From Bacillus cereus G9842 (lineage in GTDB: Bacteria > Bacillota > Bacilli > Bacillales > Bacillaceae_G), in NCBI RefSeq assembly GCF_000021305.1, contig NC_011772.1, positions 4,316,001 to 4,380,000 of the forward strand: 64,000 nt of DNA, in the 5' to 3' direction. Positions 29,591 through 39,947 of this stretch are shown one piece after another (within the stretch, counting starts at the first letter, position 1; each line of letters starts with the position of its first letter). Made by a program: the position numbers and the translations under genes. The notes under the pieces were generated by a model. It was not told where the DNA came from and did no database searches. It was given only the letters and a program-made list of their open reading frames with translations.

Positions 29591-29929
29591 CCGGACTTTT
29601 TAAACTTCCCTTTCAATACATGTTTAAAAAGGAGGATTCAGAGGGACGAGCAGCTCGAGGCGCTTATGCCAAGAGGAGCGCAGTGTAGCTTTAACTACTC
29701 GAGCACCGGACTAGCGAAGCAACGACGAGATGCGACCTCCATCTGAACCGGACTTTTTTAAACTTCCTCTCCAATACATGTTTAAAAAGGAGGATTCAGA
29801 GGGACGAGCAGCTCGAGGCGCTTATGCCAGGAGGAGCGCAGTATAGCTTTAACTACTCGAGCACCGGACTAGCGAAGCAACGACGAGATGCGACCTCCAT
29901 CTGAACCGGACTTTTTTAAACTTCCTCTC
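29591..29929. repeat. Tandem repeat of 157/158 bp (two full copies plus a 24-bp third start), bcr-like
   Basis: Copies begin at 29591, 29748 and 29906 with CCGGACTTTTT; the third stops after 24 bp. The two full copies differ at only a few positions. The unit is richer in G+C than its surroundings, has many internal inverted repeats (for example GAGCAGCTCGAG, and GCGCT pairing with AGCGC), and has no open frame. Size and group fit bcr1 (about 155 bp), a repeat known in the B. cereus group, but I could not compare sequences. It fills the tcdA-aspS gap (29466-29974), which in B. subtilis contains the 6S-1 RNA gene; I see no 6S-like sequence here. Confidence 0.8.
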
Positions 29930-29967
29930 AAAAAAAGTCTAGACGGTTATAGTATAACCATCTAGAC
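29930..29967 (-). terminator. Terminator of hisS-aspS
   Basis: GTCTAGACGGTTA (29937-29949) pairs with TAACCATCTAGAC (29955-29967) around TAGTA-type loop bases, with T7 on the minus strand, directly after the aspS stop. Confidence 0.92.
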
Positions 29968-29974
29968 CCTATTC

Positions 29975-31750
29975 TTACTTCTCTTCTTTCAAGCTTAATT
30001 TTAAGTTCAATTCTTCAAGCTGTGCTTCTGCAACTGGGCTTGGAGCTTCTGTTAATAAGCAGCTTGCGCTTGCTGTTTTCGGGAATGCAATTGTATCACG
30101 AAGGTTCGTACGGCCTGCAAGTAACATAACAAGACGGTCTAAACCTAATGCGATTCCGCCGTGTGGTGGTGTACCGTATTCGAATGCTTCTAATAAGAAT
30201 CCGAATTGCTCTTGCGCTTCTTCTTGTGAGAATCCAAGTGCTTTGAACATTTTTTCTTGTACGTCACGCTCGTAAATACGAAGTGATCCGCCACCAAGCT
30301 CATAACCGTTTAATACAAGGTCATATGCTTGTGCACGTGCTTTTTCTGGTGCTGTTTCTAGTAGCTCAACATCTTCACGGAATGGCATTGTGAATGGGTG
30401 GTGAGCTGCGAAGTAACGATCTGCATCTTCATCGTACTCAAGAAGTGGCCAATCAGTTACCCATAGGAAGTTAAATTTACTTTCGTCAATTAACTCAAGC
30501 TCTTTACCTAGACGTAAACGAAGTGCGCCTAAGCTATCTGCAACAACGCTCTTCTTATCTGCTACAAATAGTAATAAGTCGCCAGCAGTAGCTTCTAATG
30601 TAGTCATTAACACGTTTGCATCTTCTTCACCGAAGAATTTCGCAATCGGTCCTTTTAGGCCGTCTTCTTCAACTTTAAGCCAAGCTAGACCTTTTGCACC
30701 GTATACTTTCACAAATTCAGTTAATGCATCGATGTCTTTACGAGAGTATTTACTTGCAGCACCTTTTGCATTAATTGCTTTTACTTGTCCGCCGCTTTCT
30801 ACAGCACTTGTAAACACTTTAAATCCACAACCTGCTGCAAACTCAGATAAGTCTGTTAGTTCCATTTCAAAGCGTGTATCTGGCTTATCAGAACCGTAGC
30901 GAGCCATTGCATCAGCATATTTCATACGAGGGAATGGTGCACTAACTTCTACACCTTTTGCATCCTTCATAACTTTCGTCATCATACGCTCCATCATATC
31001 TAAAATTTCATCTTGTGTTAAGAATGAAGCTTCGATATCGATTTGCGTGAATTCTGGTTGACGATCCGCACGTAAATCTTCGTCACGGAAACAACGTGCT
31101 ACTTGATAGTAACGCTCAAATCCGCCGACCATAAGAAGCTGTTTAAATAACTGTGGTGACTGTGGTAATGCATAGAATTCACCATCATGTACACGACTTG
31201 GTACTAAATAGTCACGAGCTCCTTCTGGCGTGCTTTTCGTTAAAATTGGTGTTTCGACTTCTAAAAACTCTTCTGTATCTAAGAAATTACGAATTGTTTT
31301 TGTTACGTCGTGACGCATTTTGAATGTGTTGAACATTACAGGACGACGTAAGTCTAAATAACGATATTTTAAACGCACATCTTCTGATGCATCTGTATCA
31401 TCAGCAATGATAATTGGCGTTGTTTTCGCTGCATTTAGTACATTTACTTTTGTTGCTTGTACTTCAATACGACCAGTTGCCATATTGTCATTAATTGCGC
31501 CTTCACCACGTTCAACAACTGTACCTTCTACGTGTAATACGTATTCACTACGAATTGTTTCTGCTACTTCTAACGCTTCTTTTGATGTTTCTGGGTTAAA
31601 TACAACTTGTACGATACCTGTGCGGTCACGTAAATCGATAAAGATTAATCCACCTAAGTCACGGCGTTTTTGTACCCAACCTTTTAATTGAACTGTTTGT
31701 CCAACAGCTTCTACTGTTACTTTTCCACATGCATGTGTTCTTTCAGCCAC
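29975..31750 (-). CDS. aspS: AspS, aspartyl-tRNA synthetase
   Basis: A 591-aa class IIb synthetase of bacterial type. It has an N-terminal OB-fold anticodon domain (about 1-110, [17 protein letters not shown]), the catalytic core with [18 protein letters not shown] (motif 2), the bacterial GAD insertion (about 290-420), and motif 3 [11 protein letters not shown]. It charges tRNA-Asp (and possibly tRNA-Asn in organisms using the amidotransferase route). It follows hisS by 12 bp and shares its T-box leader. Confidence 0.98.
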   Translation of the reverse strand: MAERTHACGKVTVEAVGQTVQLKGWVQKRRDLGGLIFIDLRDRTGIVQVVFNPETSKEALEVAETIRSEYVLHVEGTVVERGEGAINDNMATGRIEVQATKVNVLNAAKTTPIIIADDTDASEDVRLKYRYLDLRRPVMFNTFKMRHDVTKTIRNFLDTEEFLEVETPILTKSTPEGARDYLVPSRVHDGEFYALPQSPQLFKQLLMVGGFERYYQVARCFRDEDLRADRQPEFTQIDIEASFLTQDEILDMMERMMTKVMKDAKGVEVSAPFPRMKYADAMARYGSDKPDTRFEMELTDLSEFAAGCGFKVFTSAVESGGQVKAINAKGAASKYSRKDIDALTEFVKVYGAKGLAWLKVEEDGLKGPIAKFFGEEDANVLMTTLEATAGDLLLFVADKKSVVADSLGALRLRLGKELELIDESKFNFLWVTDWPLLEYDEDADRYFAAHHPFTMPFREDVELLETAPEKARAQAYDLVLNGYELGGGSLRIYERDVQEKMFKALGFSQEEAQEQFGFLLEAFEYGTPPHGGIALGLDRLVMLLAGRTNLRDTIAFPKTASASCLLTEAPSPVAEAQLEELNLKLSLKEEK

Positions 31751-31762
31751 TGTAAGTTCCCC

Positions 31763-33034
31763 CTATATTAATTTCTCTGCTACGTATGAAGCAAATACAT
31801 CTAACGCTACTTCTTCTTGTTCACCTGTTGCCATATCTTTTAAGTTAATGATACCTTTATCCAGCTCATCTTCTCCTAATACAGCTACAAATTTCGCCTT
31901 TAGACGATCTGCTGATTTAAATTGTGCTTTCATTTTGCGATCTAAATAATCTTTTTCAACTGACAATCCAGCTTTACGAAGATTGAACGCAACTTTTGCA
32001 GCATGGTCTTTCGCTTTTTCACCGAGCGCTACAACGTAACAATCAATGCTATGTTCAAGTGGTAATTCAATATTTTCAGCTTTTAGCGCCATAATTAAAC
32101 GTTCAATACTCATTGCAAAACCGATACCTGGCATTTCTGGTCCACCGATTTCTTGTACAAGTCCGTTATAACGGCCACCACCGCTTAATGTAGTGATCGC
32201 ACCGAAACCTTCTGCCTCACTCATAATTTCAAAAACAGTGTGTTGATAGTAGTCTAAACCACGTACTAAGTTCGGATCTTTTTCAAATGGAACATCCATC
32301 ATCGTTAATAGTTCTTGAACTTTGTCGTAGTATACTGCTGAATCTTCGTTTAAGTATTCTGTAATAGATGGTGCTGTTCCCATTAATTCATGGTTACGGT
32401 CTTTCTTACAGTCTAAAATTCGAAGTGGGTTCTTTTCTAAGCGAGATTGACAGTCAGAGCAGAATTCGCCGATACGTGGCTCAAAGTGTGCGATTAATGC
32501 ATCACGGTGTGCTTGACGGCTCGCTGCATCACCTAAACTGTTTAATACAACTTTAATATTTTTTAAGCCCATGCCGCGGTAAAATTCAACAGCAAGTGCA
32601 ATTACTTCTGCATCAATTGCAGGATCATTACTGCCGATTGCTTCGATACCGAATTGTACGAATTGACGATAGCGACCTGCTTGTGGTCTTTCATAACGGA
32701 ACATTTGACCGATATAGTATAATTTCGTTGGTTGTGTTGCATCACCAAACATTTTATTTTCAACGTAAGAACGTACAACAGGTGCAGTACCTTCTGGACG
32801 TAATGTTAAGCTGCGCTCTCCACGATCTTGGAATGAGTACATTTCTTTTTGTACGATATCTGTCGTATCACCAACACCACGTAAAAATAGCTCCGTGTGC
32901 TCAAAAATTGGTGTACGAATTTCTTTATAATTGTAACGACGGCAAATTTCGCGTGCTTGCCCTTCGATATACTGCCATAACTCAACAGTGCCTGGAAGAA
33001 TATCTTGCGTTCCGCGTGGGATTTGAATAGACAT
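31763..33034 (-). CDS. hisS: HisS, histidyl-tRNA synthetase
   Basis: A 423-aa class II enzyme. Motif 1 is near the N-terminus ([17 protein letters not shown]), motif 2 is [18 protein letters not shown], and the histidine motifs [14 protein letters not shown] and GGGRYNGL are present. A C-terminal anticodon-binding domain completes the protein. It charges tRNA-His. It is the first gene of hisS-aspS, downstream of a T-box leader, with an AGGAGG site before the ATG at 33034. Confidence 0.98.
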   Translation of the reverse strand: MSIQIPRGTQDILPGTVELWQYIEGQAREICRRYNYKEIRTPIFEHTELFLRGVGDTTDIVQKEMYSFQDRGERSLTLRPEGTAPVVRSYVENKMFGDATQPTKLYYIGQMFRYERPQAGRYRQFVQFGIEAIGSNDPAIDAEVIALAVEFYRGMGLKNIKVVLNSLGDAASRQAHRDALIAHFEPRIGEFCSDCQSRLEKNPLRILDCKKDRNHELMGTAPSITEYLNEDSAVYYDKVQELLTMMDVPFEKDPNLVRGLDYYQHTVFEIMSEAEGFGAITTLSGGGRYNGLVQEIGGPEMPGIGFAMSIERLIMALKAENIELPLEHSIDCYVVALGEKAKDHAAKVAFNLRKAGLSVEKDYLDRKMKAQFKSADRLKAKFVAVLGEDELDKGIINLKDMATGEQEEVALDVFASYVAEKLI

Positions 33035-33074
33035 ATTCAGTTCCTCCTCAAATTGTTTTAATCTTAATAAAAAT

Positions 33075-33350
33075 AAAAAAACTCCCGCCTCTACTGTTTA
33101 AACAGTAGGGACGAGAGTATTATACCCGTGGTGCCACCCTAATTGAAGCACGTATGCTTCCACTTTTTTAATAACGCTTAAATATGCGTTCATCCCTACT
33201 AAGCATATATGCCGTTCAAGTTGAAACCTCTAGAGTGTCATTCAATCAGTCATCATGCAGAAATGTTTTCAGCCTAAGACATTCCTTCTCTTTCCATGTG
33301 TGTCTCATTTACTCTTCTCTATCAACGGTTATATTCATATGTAAATATAA
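33075..33350 (-). promoter_or_regulatory. hisS: T-box riboswitch of hisS-aspS
   Basis: The T-box motif GGGTGGCACC lies at 33130-33139 on the minus strand. The terminator stem is at 33081-33118 with a T run to 33075. Upstream stem I contains GACAC at 33235-33239 in the context GAATGACACTC: it reads GAC (Asp) and, shifted by two bases, CAC (His), which fits an operon of both synthetases. This leader fills the gap between hisS and the gene at 33389. Confidence 0.92.
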
Positions 33351-33354
33351 AATT

Positions 33355-33383
33355 ACTATACGTTTGTTAAGTAGGATTGTCAA
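33355..33383 (-). promoter_or_regulatory. Sigma-A promoter of hisS-aspS
   Basis: TTGACA (33378-33383) and TATAGT (33355-33360) on the minus strand with a 17-bp spacer. The transcript would start near 33348, a leader of about 310 bases. Confidence 0.85.
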
Positions 33384-33388
33384 GTGCT

Positions 33389-33565
33389 CTAAGAACGTTC
33401 AATCTGCTTCTTTAGACGCTTTACATCTTGAAGAGAAATCCCAAACTCGGAAGCAAGCTCCATTGAAGTATTGTTTTGCTCTTTTGAAATAAAATCATGA
33501 AAATTCACGTTAAATAGTTGATTTGCACCATTTGTAACAGAATGCCCTTTTTCATTCATGCGCAT
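33389..33565 (-). CDS. Small HTH-like protein (possible YrzK homologue)
   Basis: A 58-aa protein; the start at 33565 follows AGGG with eight-base spacing. The C-terminal half (SMELASEFGISLQDVKRLKKQIERS) has the helix-turn-helix look of a sigma-region-4-like or Trp-repressor-like fold. A gene of this size, yrzK, occupies this place beside hisS in B. subtilis; I infer homology from position and size only. No catalytic motif is present. Confidence 0.65.
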   Translation of the reverse strand: MRMNEKGHSVTNGANQLFNVNFHDFISKEQNNTSMELASEFGISLQDVKRLKKQIERS

Positions 33566-33647
33566 ACGTATATCCCTCACATTCAATATGGATGTTTTAC
33601 TTTTTATTGTTCCATATTGATGAGAGAGTTATACATAACCGAAACTG

Positions 33648-33980
33648 CTATTGATTCCAAATAAACATTAGTATTCGATTTATAACAATAACAATAGCCA
33701 GTCCACTTGCTAGCATATGATGCTTCAAATGATATAATGCTGCAACACCTACTCCAAATACGATAATTTCTAATAATACATGTAATATACCTTTTACTTC
33801 CCATTCTGCATGTGGAGCTCCAAATAACCCCCAAATGGCAGCAACAACAATCGGAATAATAATAGCAAGTGTAATTTTTATAGCTGTTGTTGTTCCTACT
33901 CGAAACCCCCAGTATCCAACAATCCCAAGAATACATAACTCTAGCATAAAACGTAAAGCTATATTAAATTCTTGAAGCAT
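33648..33980 (-). CDS. YrdB-family (DUF2568) membrane protein
   Basis: A 110-aa protein with four predicted membrane helices (LRFMLELCILGIVGYWGF; IKITLAIIIPIVVAAIWGLFG; ILHVLLEIIVFGVGVAALY; LASGLAIVIVINRILMF) and the short motif FGAPHAEW between helices 2 and 3. This matches the small DUF2568/YrdB membrane proteins. The start at 33980 has an AGAAGG-like site; the longer in-frame start adds a basic non-membrane extension and is less likely. Function unknown. Confidence 0.75.
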   Translation of the reverse strand: MLQEFNIALRFMLELCILGIVGYWGFRVGTTTAIKITLAIIIPIVVAAIWGLFGAPHAEWEVKGILHVLLEIIVFGVGVAALYHLKHHMLASGLAIVIVINRILMFIWNQ

Positions 33981-34054
33981 ACTACACCTTCTTTTCCTTT
34001 TATTCCCCTTCAAATTAATCGTATGATAAATGAACAAAACATACAACAATGTAT

Positions 34055-34088
34055 AAAAAAGAGAGGATTATATAACCCTCTCTTTTTT
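34055..34088 (-). terminator. Terminator of relA-dtd
   Basis: AAAAAAGAGAGG and CCTCTCTTTTTT form a 12-bp perfect stem just after the dtd stop. Confidence 0.9.
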
Positions 34089-34095
34089 ATCAACA

Positions 34096-34536
34096 CTATT
34101 TACTTTCTACAATTAAGGTCACCGGACCATCATTGATTAAAGAAACGTCCATCATTGCTCCGAATTTCCCTGTTTCTACATGCAATCCTTGTTTGCGAAC
34201 TTCTTCATTAAAGAAATCGTATAAACGCTCTGCATAGTCAGGTTTCGCAGCATCCATAAAGTTTGGACGTCTCCCCTTGCGACAATCTCCGTATAATGTG
34301 AATTGCGAAATAGATAGAACTTGTCCTTCTACATCAAGTACAGAATGATTCATCTTTCCGCTCTCATCTTCAAAAATACGTAAGTTTGAAATTTTTTCCG
34401 CAATGTAAGTTGCATCTTTTTCTGTATCTTCGTGCGTAATGCCAACTAGTAATGTTAAACCGAACGGAATTTGTCCTACGATCTCACCGTCTACCGTGAC
34501 AGACGCTTTCTTTGATCGTTGTAAAACAACTCTCAT
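34096..34536 (-). CDS. dtd: Dtd, D-aminoacyl-tRNA deacylase
   Basis: A 146-aa protein of normal Dtd length with the two active-site signatures [11 protein letters not shown] and [12 protein letters not shown], in which the Gly-cis-Pro pair excludes L-amino acids. It hydrolyses D-aminoacyl-tRNA, especially D-Tyr-tRNA. It starts 16 bp after relA, as in most Bacillales. Confidence 0.96.
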   Translation of the reverse strand: MRVVLQRSKKASVTVDGEIVGQIPFGLTLLVGITHEDTEKDATYIAEKISNLRIFEDESGKMNHSVLDVEGQVLSISQFTLYGDCRKGRRPNFMDAAKPDYAERLYDFFNEEVRKQGLHVETGKFGAMMDVSLINDGPVTLIVESK

Positions 34537-34552
34537 CTTTCTACACTCCCTA

Positions 34553-36736
34553 TTAATGCATCATGCGTCGTACTGCATAAATTTCCGGAACACGTTTAAT
34601 GCGTTCTACTACTTTTTTCAAATGTTGTAAGTTACGAATTGAGATTGACATATTAATTGTCGCCATCTTATTACGGTCACTTCTACCAGAAACAGCTGAA
34701 ATGTACGTTTTCGTCTCTGTAACAGCTTGCAGTACTTCATTTAATAAACCACGGCGATCGTAACCTGAAATTTCAATATCAACGTTATACTCAATTTCTT
34801 TTTCAGGGCTACCTTCCCACTCTACTTCTAATAATCTTTCTACAGCTTCTTCTGTATGAACATTTACACAATCACGGCGGTGAATCGATACGCCTCGGCC
34901 TTTTGTAATATATCCAACGATATCATCGCCCGGAACTGGGTTACAGCATTTCGATAAACGGATTAATAAATTATCAGCACCGCTTACTTTTACACCAGAA
35001 TCCCATTTTCGAATTTTCATCGGTTTACGAACTTCTTTAACTTCAACAATCTCTTCTTCTTCGCGTTGTTTGCGGAACTTGTCCGTTAGTCGCGTAACAA
35101 TTTGCGAAGCTGTAATTCCGCTATATCCAACTGCTGCAAACATATCTTCTTCATTTGCAAAGTTAAATTTCTCAGCGACGCGTTTTAAGTTATCAGGCGC
35201 TAATACTTCTTTCATCTCATACTCTAGACCACGTACTTCCTTTTCAACAAGTTCACGGCCTTTTTCAATATTTTCGTCTCTACGTTGTTTCTTAAAGAAT
35301 TGACGAATTTTATTTTTTGCATGAGATGTTTGAGCAAGTTTTACCCAATCTTGACTTGGGCCATAGGAATGTTTCGACGTTAAAATTTCAATGATGTCGC
35401 CTGTTTTTAATTTATAATCCAGCGTCACCATTTTACCGTTTACTTTTGCACCAATTGTTTTATTCCCAATTTCCGAATGGACACGATACGCGAAATCAAT
35501 CGGAACCGATCCAAGTGGTAATTCCATTACATCGCCTTTCGGTGTAAAGACGAATACCATGTCAGAGAATAAATCAATTTTTAATGACTCCATAAATTCT
35601 TCTGCATTAGAAGCTTCATTTTGCCATTCTAATATTTGACGGAACCATGTGAGTTTCTTCTCTAGTGTACCTGTTGTTTCTGCTGTTTTTCCTTCTTTAT
35701 ACGCCCAGTGTGCCGCGATCCCGAATTCTGCAATTTCGTGCATTTCTTTCGTACGAATTTGCACTTCAAGTGGGTCACCTTTCGGTCCAATTACGGTCGT
35801 ATGAAGAGATTGATATAGATTTGCTTTTGGCATTGCAATATAATCTTTAAAACGACCTGGCATCGGCTTCCAGCACGTATGAATAATTCCAAGCACCGCA
35901 TAACAATCTTTAATACTATTTACAACAACACGTACAGCTAATAAATCGTAAATTTCATTGAACTGCTTATTTTGCAGTGCCATTTTACGATAAATACTGT
36001 AAATATGTTTCGGTCTTCCAGAAATCTCAGGTTGAATTGCAACTTCTTTTAATTTCTCACGAATACCAGTCATTACTTCGTCTAAATATTCTTCACGTTC
36101 TGCACGTTTACGCTTCATTAAATTTACAATACGATAATATTGCTGTGGATTTAAATAGCGAAGTGACGTATCCTCTAGCTCCCATTTAATAGTACTAATT
36201 CCGAGTCTATGTGCTAAAGGTGCAAAGATTTCTAACGTTTCATTCGCTATGCGACGCTGCTTCTCTTGAGGCAAATGTTTCAATGTACGCATGTTATGAA
36301 GACGATCAGCTAGTTTAATTAAAATAACTCTAATATCTTGAGCCATTGCAATAAACATTTTGCGATGGTTTTCTGCTTGTTGTTGTTCGTGAGATTTATA
36401 TTTGATTTTCCCAAGCTTTGTAACACCATCAACAAGCATAGCAATTTCTTTGTTAAATTCCCGTTCAATATCTTCTAACGTAATCTCTGTATCTTCCACT
36501 ACATCATGTAAGAAACCTGCTGATACCGTAGCTGGATCCATGTGTAAATCAACTAAAATACCTGCAACTTGAATCGGATGAATAATATACGGTTCACCCG
36601 ATTTTCTATATTGTTCGCTATGCGCATCACGTGCATATTCATAGGCACGTGCCACTAGCTCAATATCTTCATCCGCTAAATATTGACTTGCTTTCTCGAG
36701 TACCTGTTCAGCTGTTAGTACCTGCTCATTTGCCAT
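34553..36736 (-). CDS. relA: RelA/SpoT-family (p)ppGpp synthetase/hydrolase
   Basis: A 727-aa long RSH protein. The N-terminal HD hydrolase domain includes [10 protein letters not shown] near residue 77. The synthetase domain lies at about 230-340 ([14 protein letters not shown] region, then [25 protein letters not shown]), TGS at about 390-450 ([26 protein letters not shown]), and a C-terminal ACT domain at about 655-727. It makes and degrades (p)ppGpp in amino acid starvation, on the ribosome. It is transcribed with dtd. Confidence 0.97.
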   Translation of the reverse strand: MANEQVLTAEQVLEKASQYLADEDIELVARAYEYARDAHSEQYRKSGEPYIIHPIQVAGILVDLHMDPATVSAGFLHDVVEDTEITLEDIEREFNKEIAMLVDGVTKLGKIKYKSHEQQQAENHRKMFIAMAQDIRVILIKLADRLHNMRTLKHLPQEKQRRIANETLEIFAPLAHRLGISTIKWELEDTSLRYLNPQQYYRIVNLMKRKRAEREEYLDEVMTGIREKLKEVAIQPEISGRPKHIYSIYRKMALQNKQFNEIYDLLAVRVVVNSIKDCYAVLGIIHTCWKPMPGRFKDYIAMPKANLYQSLHTTVIGPKGDPLEVQIRTKEMHEIAEFGIAAHWAYKEGKTAETTGTLEKKLTWFRQILEWQNEASNAEEFMESLKIDLFSDMVFVFTPKGDVMELPLGSVPIDFAYRVHSEIGNKTIGAKVNGKMVTLDYKLKTGDIIEILTSKHSYGPSQDWVKLAQTSHAKNKIRQFFKKQRRDENIEKGRELVEKEVRGLEYEMKEVLAPDNLKRVAEKFNFANEEDMFAAVGYSGITASQIVTRLTDKFRKQREEEEIVEVKEVRKPMKIRKWDSGVKVSGADNLLIRLSKCCNPVPGDDIVGYITKGRGVSIHRRDCVNVHTEEAVERLLEVEWEGSPEKEIEYNVDIEISGYDRRGLLNEVLQAVTETKTYISAVSGRSDRNKMATINMSISIRNLQHLKKVVERIKRVPEIYAVRRMMH

Positions 36737-36885
36737 CGAATCACCTTTTATTGAAAATTGACTTTATCTTTATTTAATAGAATAAATTATATTCTATCAT
36801 TATAACCCAATGATTGTGAATTGTGAAAAGGAAAAGATTTTACTGACATTTCACCATGATTTTTTGTTCAATTATACAAAAGTAC

Positions 36886-36919
36886 CCGCTCCTCTCCAAG
36901 AGATTCACGGGTACTTTTT
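36886..36919 (-). terminator. Terminator of recJ-apt
   Basis: AAGTACCCG pairs with CGGGTACTT around an inner GAATCTC/GAG step, with T runs on both sides, 30 bp after the apt stop. The rest of the relA-apt gap (36737-36946) shows nothing else. Confidence 0.82.
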
Positions 36920-36946
36920 ATCACCGTAGTTTTACCTATATAGTGA

Positions 36947-37459
36947 TTAGTATTTTTCTAATACTAATACATCGTAACCATCTAACATTTTACGACCATC
37001 TAAGTAAGTAAGCTCTACTAAGAATGCAATTCCTGCTACAACTCCGCCTAGCTCTTCAACTAACTTAATTGTCGCTTCGATTGTTCCACCTGTAGCTAAT
37101 AGATCATCTGTAATTAATACGCGTTGACCTGGCTTAATTGCATCTTTATGGATTGTTAAAACATCTTTACCATATTCTTTACCGTAGTCAACTGTAATTA
37201 CTTCACGTGGTAATTTCCCTAATTTACGAACTGGTGCAAATCCTACTTCTAACGCATAAGAAACTGGGCAACCGATAATGAAACCACGAGCTTCTGGTCC
37301 TACTACAACATCGATATCTCTTTCTTTTGCGTACTCAACGATTGCATCTGTTGCTGCTTTGTATGCTTTACCGTCATTCATTAAAGGTGTAATGTCTTTG
37401 AACACAATACCTTCTTTCGGATAATCCGGTACAATTGCGATATGTTGCTTGAAATCCAT
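36947..37459 (-). CDS. apt: Apt, adenine phosphoribosyltransferase
   Basis: A 170-aa type I phosphoribosyltransferase with the PRPP loop [13 protein letters not shown] near residue 119 and the PEARGFIIG adenine-site segment. It converts adenine plus PRPP to AMP. Adenine is the by-product of MtnN in this window. It follows recJ by 47 bp, an arrangement common in Firmicutes. Confidence 0.97.
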   Translation of the reverse strand: MDFKQHIAIVPDYPKEGIVFKDITPLMNDGKAYKAATDAIVEYAKERDIDVVVGPEARGFIIGCPVSYALEVGFAPVRKLGKLPREVITVDYGKEYGKDVLTIHKDAIKPGQRVLITDDLLATGGTIEATIKLVEELGGVVAGIAFLVELTYLDGRKMLDGYDVLVLEKY

Positions 37460-37506
37460 ATTTCTGAATCCTCCTCAGATCTAAAAGGTTTGTAAATACA
37501 AATCCT

Positions 37507-39846
37507 TTACCCTAACTGTTCTACTTCTTTATGATTACGAATCGTTTCAAACCATGTATATAGTTGCTGATATGTGCTATAAACCAATTCTTTTTCTAAT
37601 TGTAAGTGGTTCATTTTCTCACGATATGTGTTCGATTCAATTAAATCACGCTTTTGTTTTTTGTCTGCCATAAAAATGACGCCATCTTTTATTGTAACAA
37701 ATTCTAACTCAAAAAACACCTGTGTCATGAAATTTACTGTATCTTTTGACCAACCTTTATGACGACATAGTTGTTCTCCATATTGTCTTAAAGAAAATGG
37801 TGTTTTTTGGTTTAAGAAAGAATAGTACCATTTAAAATGTTCTCTCGTAGGAACTGTACTAAATAAATGGTTATTCTCTTGATAAAACAGCGTATAAATT
37901 CGCGCTGGGAATCCTACTTTAAATAACTCACGTAATTCATCTGTTCCTTTTGGCAAATCGAGTAACACGATGTATTGATCATCTAAATGCGTTACTTCTG
38001 ACGCATGCATAAGCTTTTCTTTATAGTCCTCTAAAGAAAATTTATTCAATACCTCTTCAGAAAAATACACCATTGTTATTTTTTCTTTCGGAAGTTCTGC
38101 TAAATTTGCTTCTGCATTACGCATACTACGCCAATCAAATAATTGCCACGCCTCTACAGCAATATCTTGTACCATTAGTTGTGGCTTCTTAAAATTATTC
38201 CATTCATTGATGGATGCTTCCCCTATTACAGATACCTTTGCAACTGGAGAGATTTCTTTCGCATATGCACCGAAACCGAATCCAATTGTATCCAGTGTTG
38301 CTTGTCCATCACGAAGAGCCATTTTTAAATGAGAGCCATCTGATCCGATTGCGCGAATACTTTCTAACTCTGCATCTTTCACTGCAATACGTGGTTTCGG
38401 ATTTCCAATACCAAACGGTGCTAGTTTTTGCATATCTTCAATTGCCGCTAGCGTTACATCCTCTACTTTGCAAAAAACATCAACTGCTGTAATTGGAATA
38501 AAATCTTCTTCTGTTAAAATTGCATCTGCTTGTTCATTTAAGCGGCGACGTAATTCATCTACATCATTCATATGTAGCGTCATTCCCGCTGCCATCGGAT
38601 GCCCTCCGAAGTGTGGCAATAACTCTCTACAATCTGATAAGTTTGCAAACAAATCAAATCCTGCAATACTACGCGCTGAGCCTTTTGCTGTTTCTTTAAT
38701 AGGATCAATGCTTAATACAATCGTCGGACGATAAAAACGTTCAACTAATTTAGAAGCAACAATTCCAATTACCCCTGGGTTCCAGCCTTCTTTTGCAAGT
38801 ACTAATACTTTGTTTTCTTCTGGTGGGAAGTTATTTTCAACTTCAGCGATAGCCTCTTCTGTAATTTGCTTTACAATATCTTTTCGCAGTTTGTTCAGCT
38901 CATCAATTTCTTCGGCCAACTCTTTCGCTTCCTCTGGATCATCTGATAATAAAAGGTGTACAGCCGGCGCTGCATCTTCTAAACGTCCGACCGCATTAAT
39001 ACGCGGTGCGAGTGAGAAGCCAATACTCTCTTCTGTAATTTCACTTTGCGAAACGTTAGCAACTTTAAATAGCGCCTTTAGTCCGATATTTTTCGTCATA
39101 CGCATATGTTTTAAACCGCGTTTCACTAGCAACCTATTTTCACCATGAAGTGATACTAAATCGGCTACTGTACCGATTACTGCAATCTCTAATAAATGTT
39201 CTGGTACACGGCCTAATAGTGCATGCGCAACTTTAAACGCAACACCTACACCAGCTAAATAGTGAAACGGATATACACCGCCATCTAATTTCGGATGTAT
39301 AATCGCAAGTGCTTCTGGCAATTCTGGCGGTGGCTCATGGTGATCTGTAATAATTAGATCTATTCCAAGCTCCTTTGCTACATTCGCTTCATGTACTGCT
39401 GCGATGCCAGTGTCGACAGTAATAATCAGTGAGAACCCTGCGCTATGCGCCCAACGAAACGCTTCTTCGTTCGGTCCATACCCTTCTGTAAAACGATTTG
39501 GAATGTAAAATTCTACTTCTGCACCTAATTCTTGAAGAGCAAGATATAAAACCGTCGTACTACTTACTCCGTCCGCATCGTAATCACCAAATATTAATAT
39601 TTGCTCTCCATTTTGAATCGCCTTATTTACACGTTCTACCGTTCTATCCATTCCTTCTAATAAAAATGGATCATGAAATTCTTGATTTTCTGTATTTAAA
39701 AAATCTAAAATCTTATCTTCTGTATCTAGCCCTCTACCGAGGAATAATGAAACGACAAGTGGCGATAACTGTAATTTACTTGCTAATTCACTCACTCGCT
39801 CGTCATTATATTCTTTTTCTTTCCAACGCGTCTTCGGTTGTAACAC
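37507..39846 (-). CDS. recJ: RecJ, single-strand DNA 5'-3' exonuclease
   Basis: A 779-aa DHH-family nuclease. Motif I is FGDYDADGVSSTT near residue 80, motif III IITDHHEPP, then DHHA1 and a C-terminal RecJ_C-type extension that lengthens it beyond the E. coli protein. It degrades 5' single-stranded DNA in recombination and repair. The start is a GTG at 39846 preceded by AGGGGTG; the longer in-frame frame starts at 39897 before the site and lacks one of its own. Confidence 0.95.
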   Translation of the reverse strand: MLQPKTRWKEKEYNDERVSELASKLQLSPLVVSLFLGRGLDTEDKILDFLNTENQEFHDPFLLEGMDRTVERVNKAIQNGEQILIFGDYDADGVSSTTVLYLALQELGAEVEFYIPNRFTEGYGPNEEAFRWAHSAGFSLIITVDTGIAAVHEANVAKELGIDLIITDHHEPPPELPEALAIIHPKLDGGVYPFHYLAGVGVAFKVAHALLGRVPEHLLEIAVIGTVADLVSLHGENRLLVKRGLKHMRMTKNIGLKALFKVANVSQSEITEESIGFSLAPRINAVGRLEDAAPAVHLLLSDDPEEAKELAEEIDELNKLRKDIVKQITEEAIAEVENNFPPEENKVLVLAKEGWNPGVIGIVASKLVERFYRPTIVLSIDPIKETAKGSARSIAGFDLFANLSDCRELLPHFGGHPMAAGMTLHMNDVDELRRRLNEQADAILTEEDFIPITAVDVFCKVEDVTLAAIEDMQKLAPFGIGNPKPRIAVKDAELESIRAIGSDGSHLKMALRDGQATLDTIGFGFGAYAKEISPVAKVSVIGEASINEWNNFKKPQLMVQDIAVEAWQLFDWRSMRNAEANLAELPKEKITMVYFSEEVLNKFSLEDYKEKLMHASEVTHLDDQYIVLLDLPKGTDELRELFKVGFPARIYTLFYQENNHLFSTVPTREHFKWYYSFLNQKTPFSLRQYGEQLCRHKGWSKDTVNFMTQVFFELEFVTIKDGVIFMADKKQKRDLIESNTYREKMNHLQLEKELVYSTYQQLYTWFETIRNHKEVEQLG

Positions 39847-39947
39847 GAAATCACCCCTTAACCTGTTTATTATACAAGACAGATTAAGGGGTGACAATAT
39901 AATGCAAACTACGATGCAATATCTATATACAAAAATGTTAATGATGT

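Noticed and set aside
29591..29929. CRISPR array
   Set aside because: There are only two long (157-158 bp) direct copies without unique spacers or cas genes; a bcr-like repeat explains it better.
33184..33492. 102-codon plus-strand frame over the hisS T-box
   Set aside because: It overlaps the T-box stem I and the hisS promoter on the other strand and has no ribosome site.
33604..33936. Tyr/Cys/Ser-rich frame overlapping the DUF2568 gene
   Set aside because: It is in another frame of the same DNA, of improbable composition; the four-helix frame is the real one.
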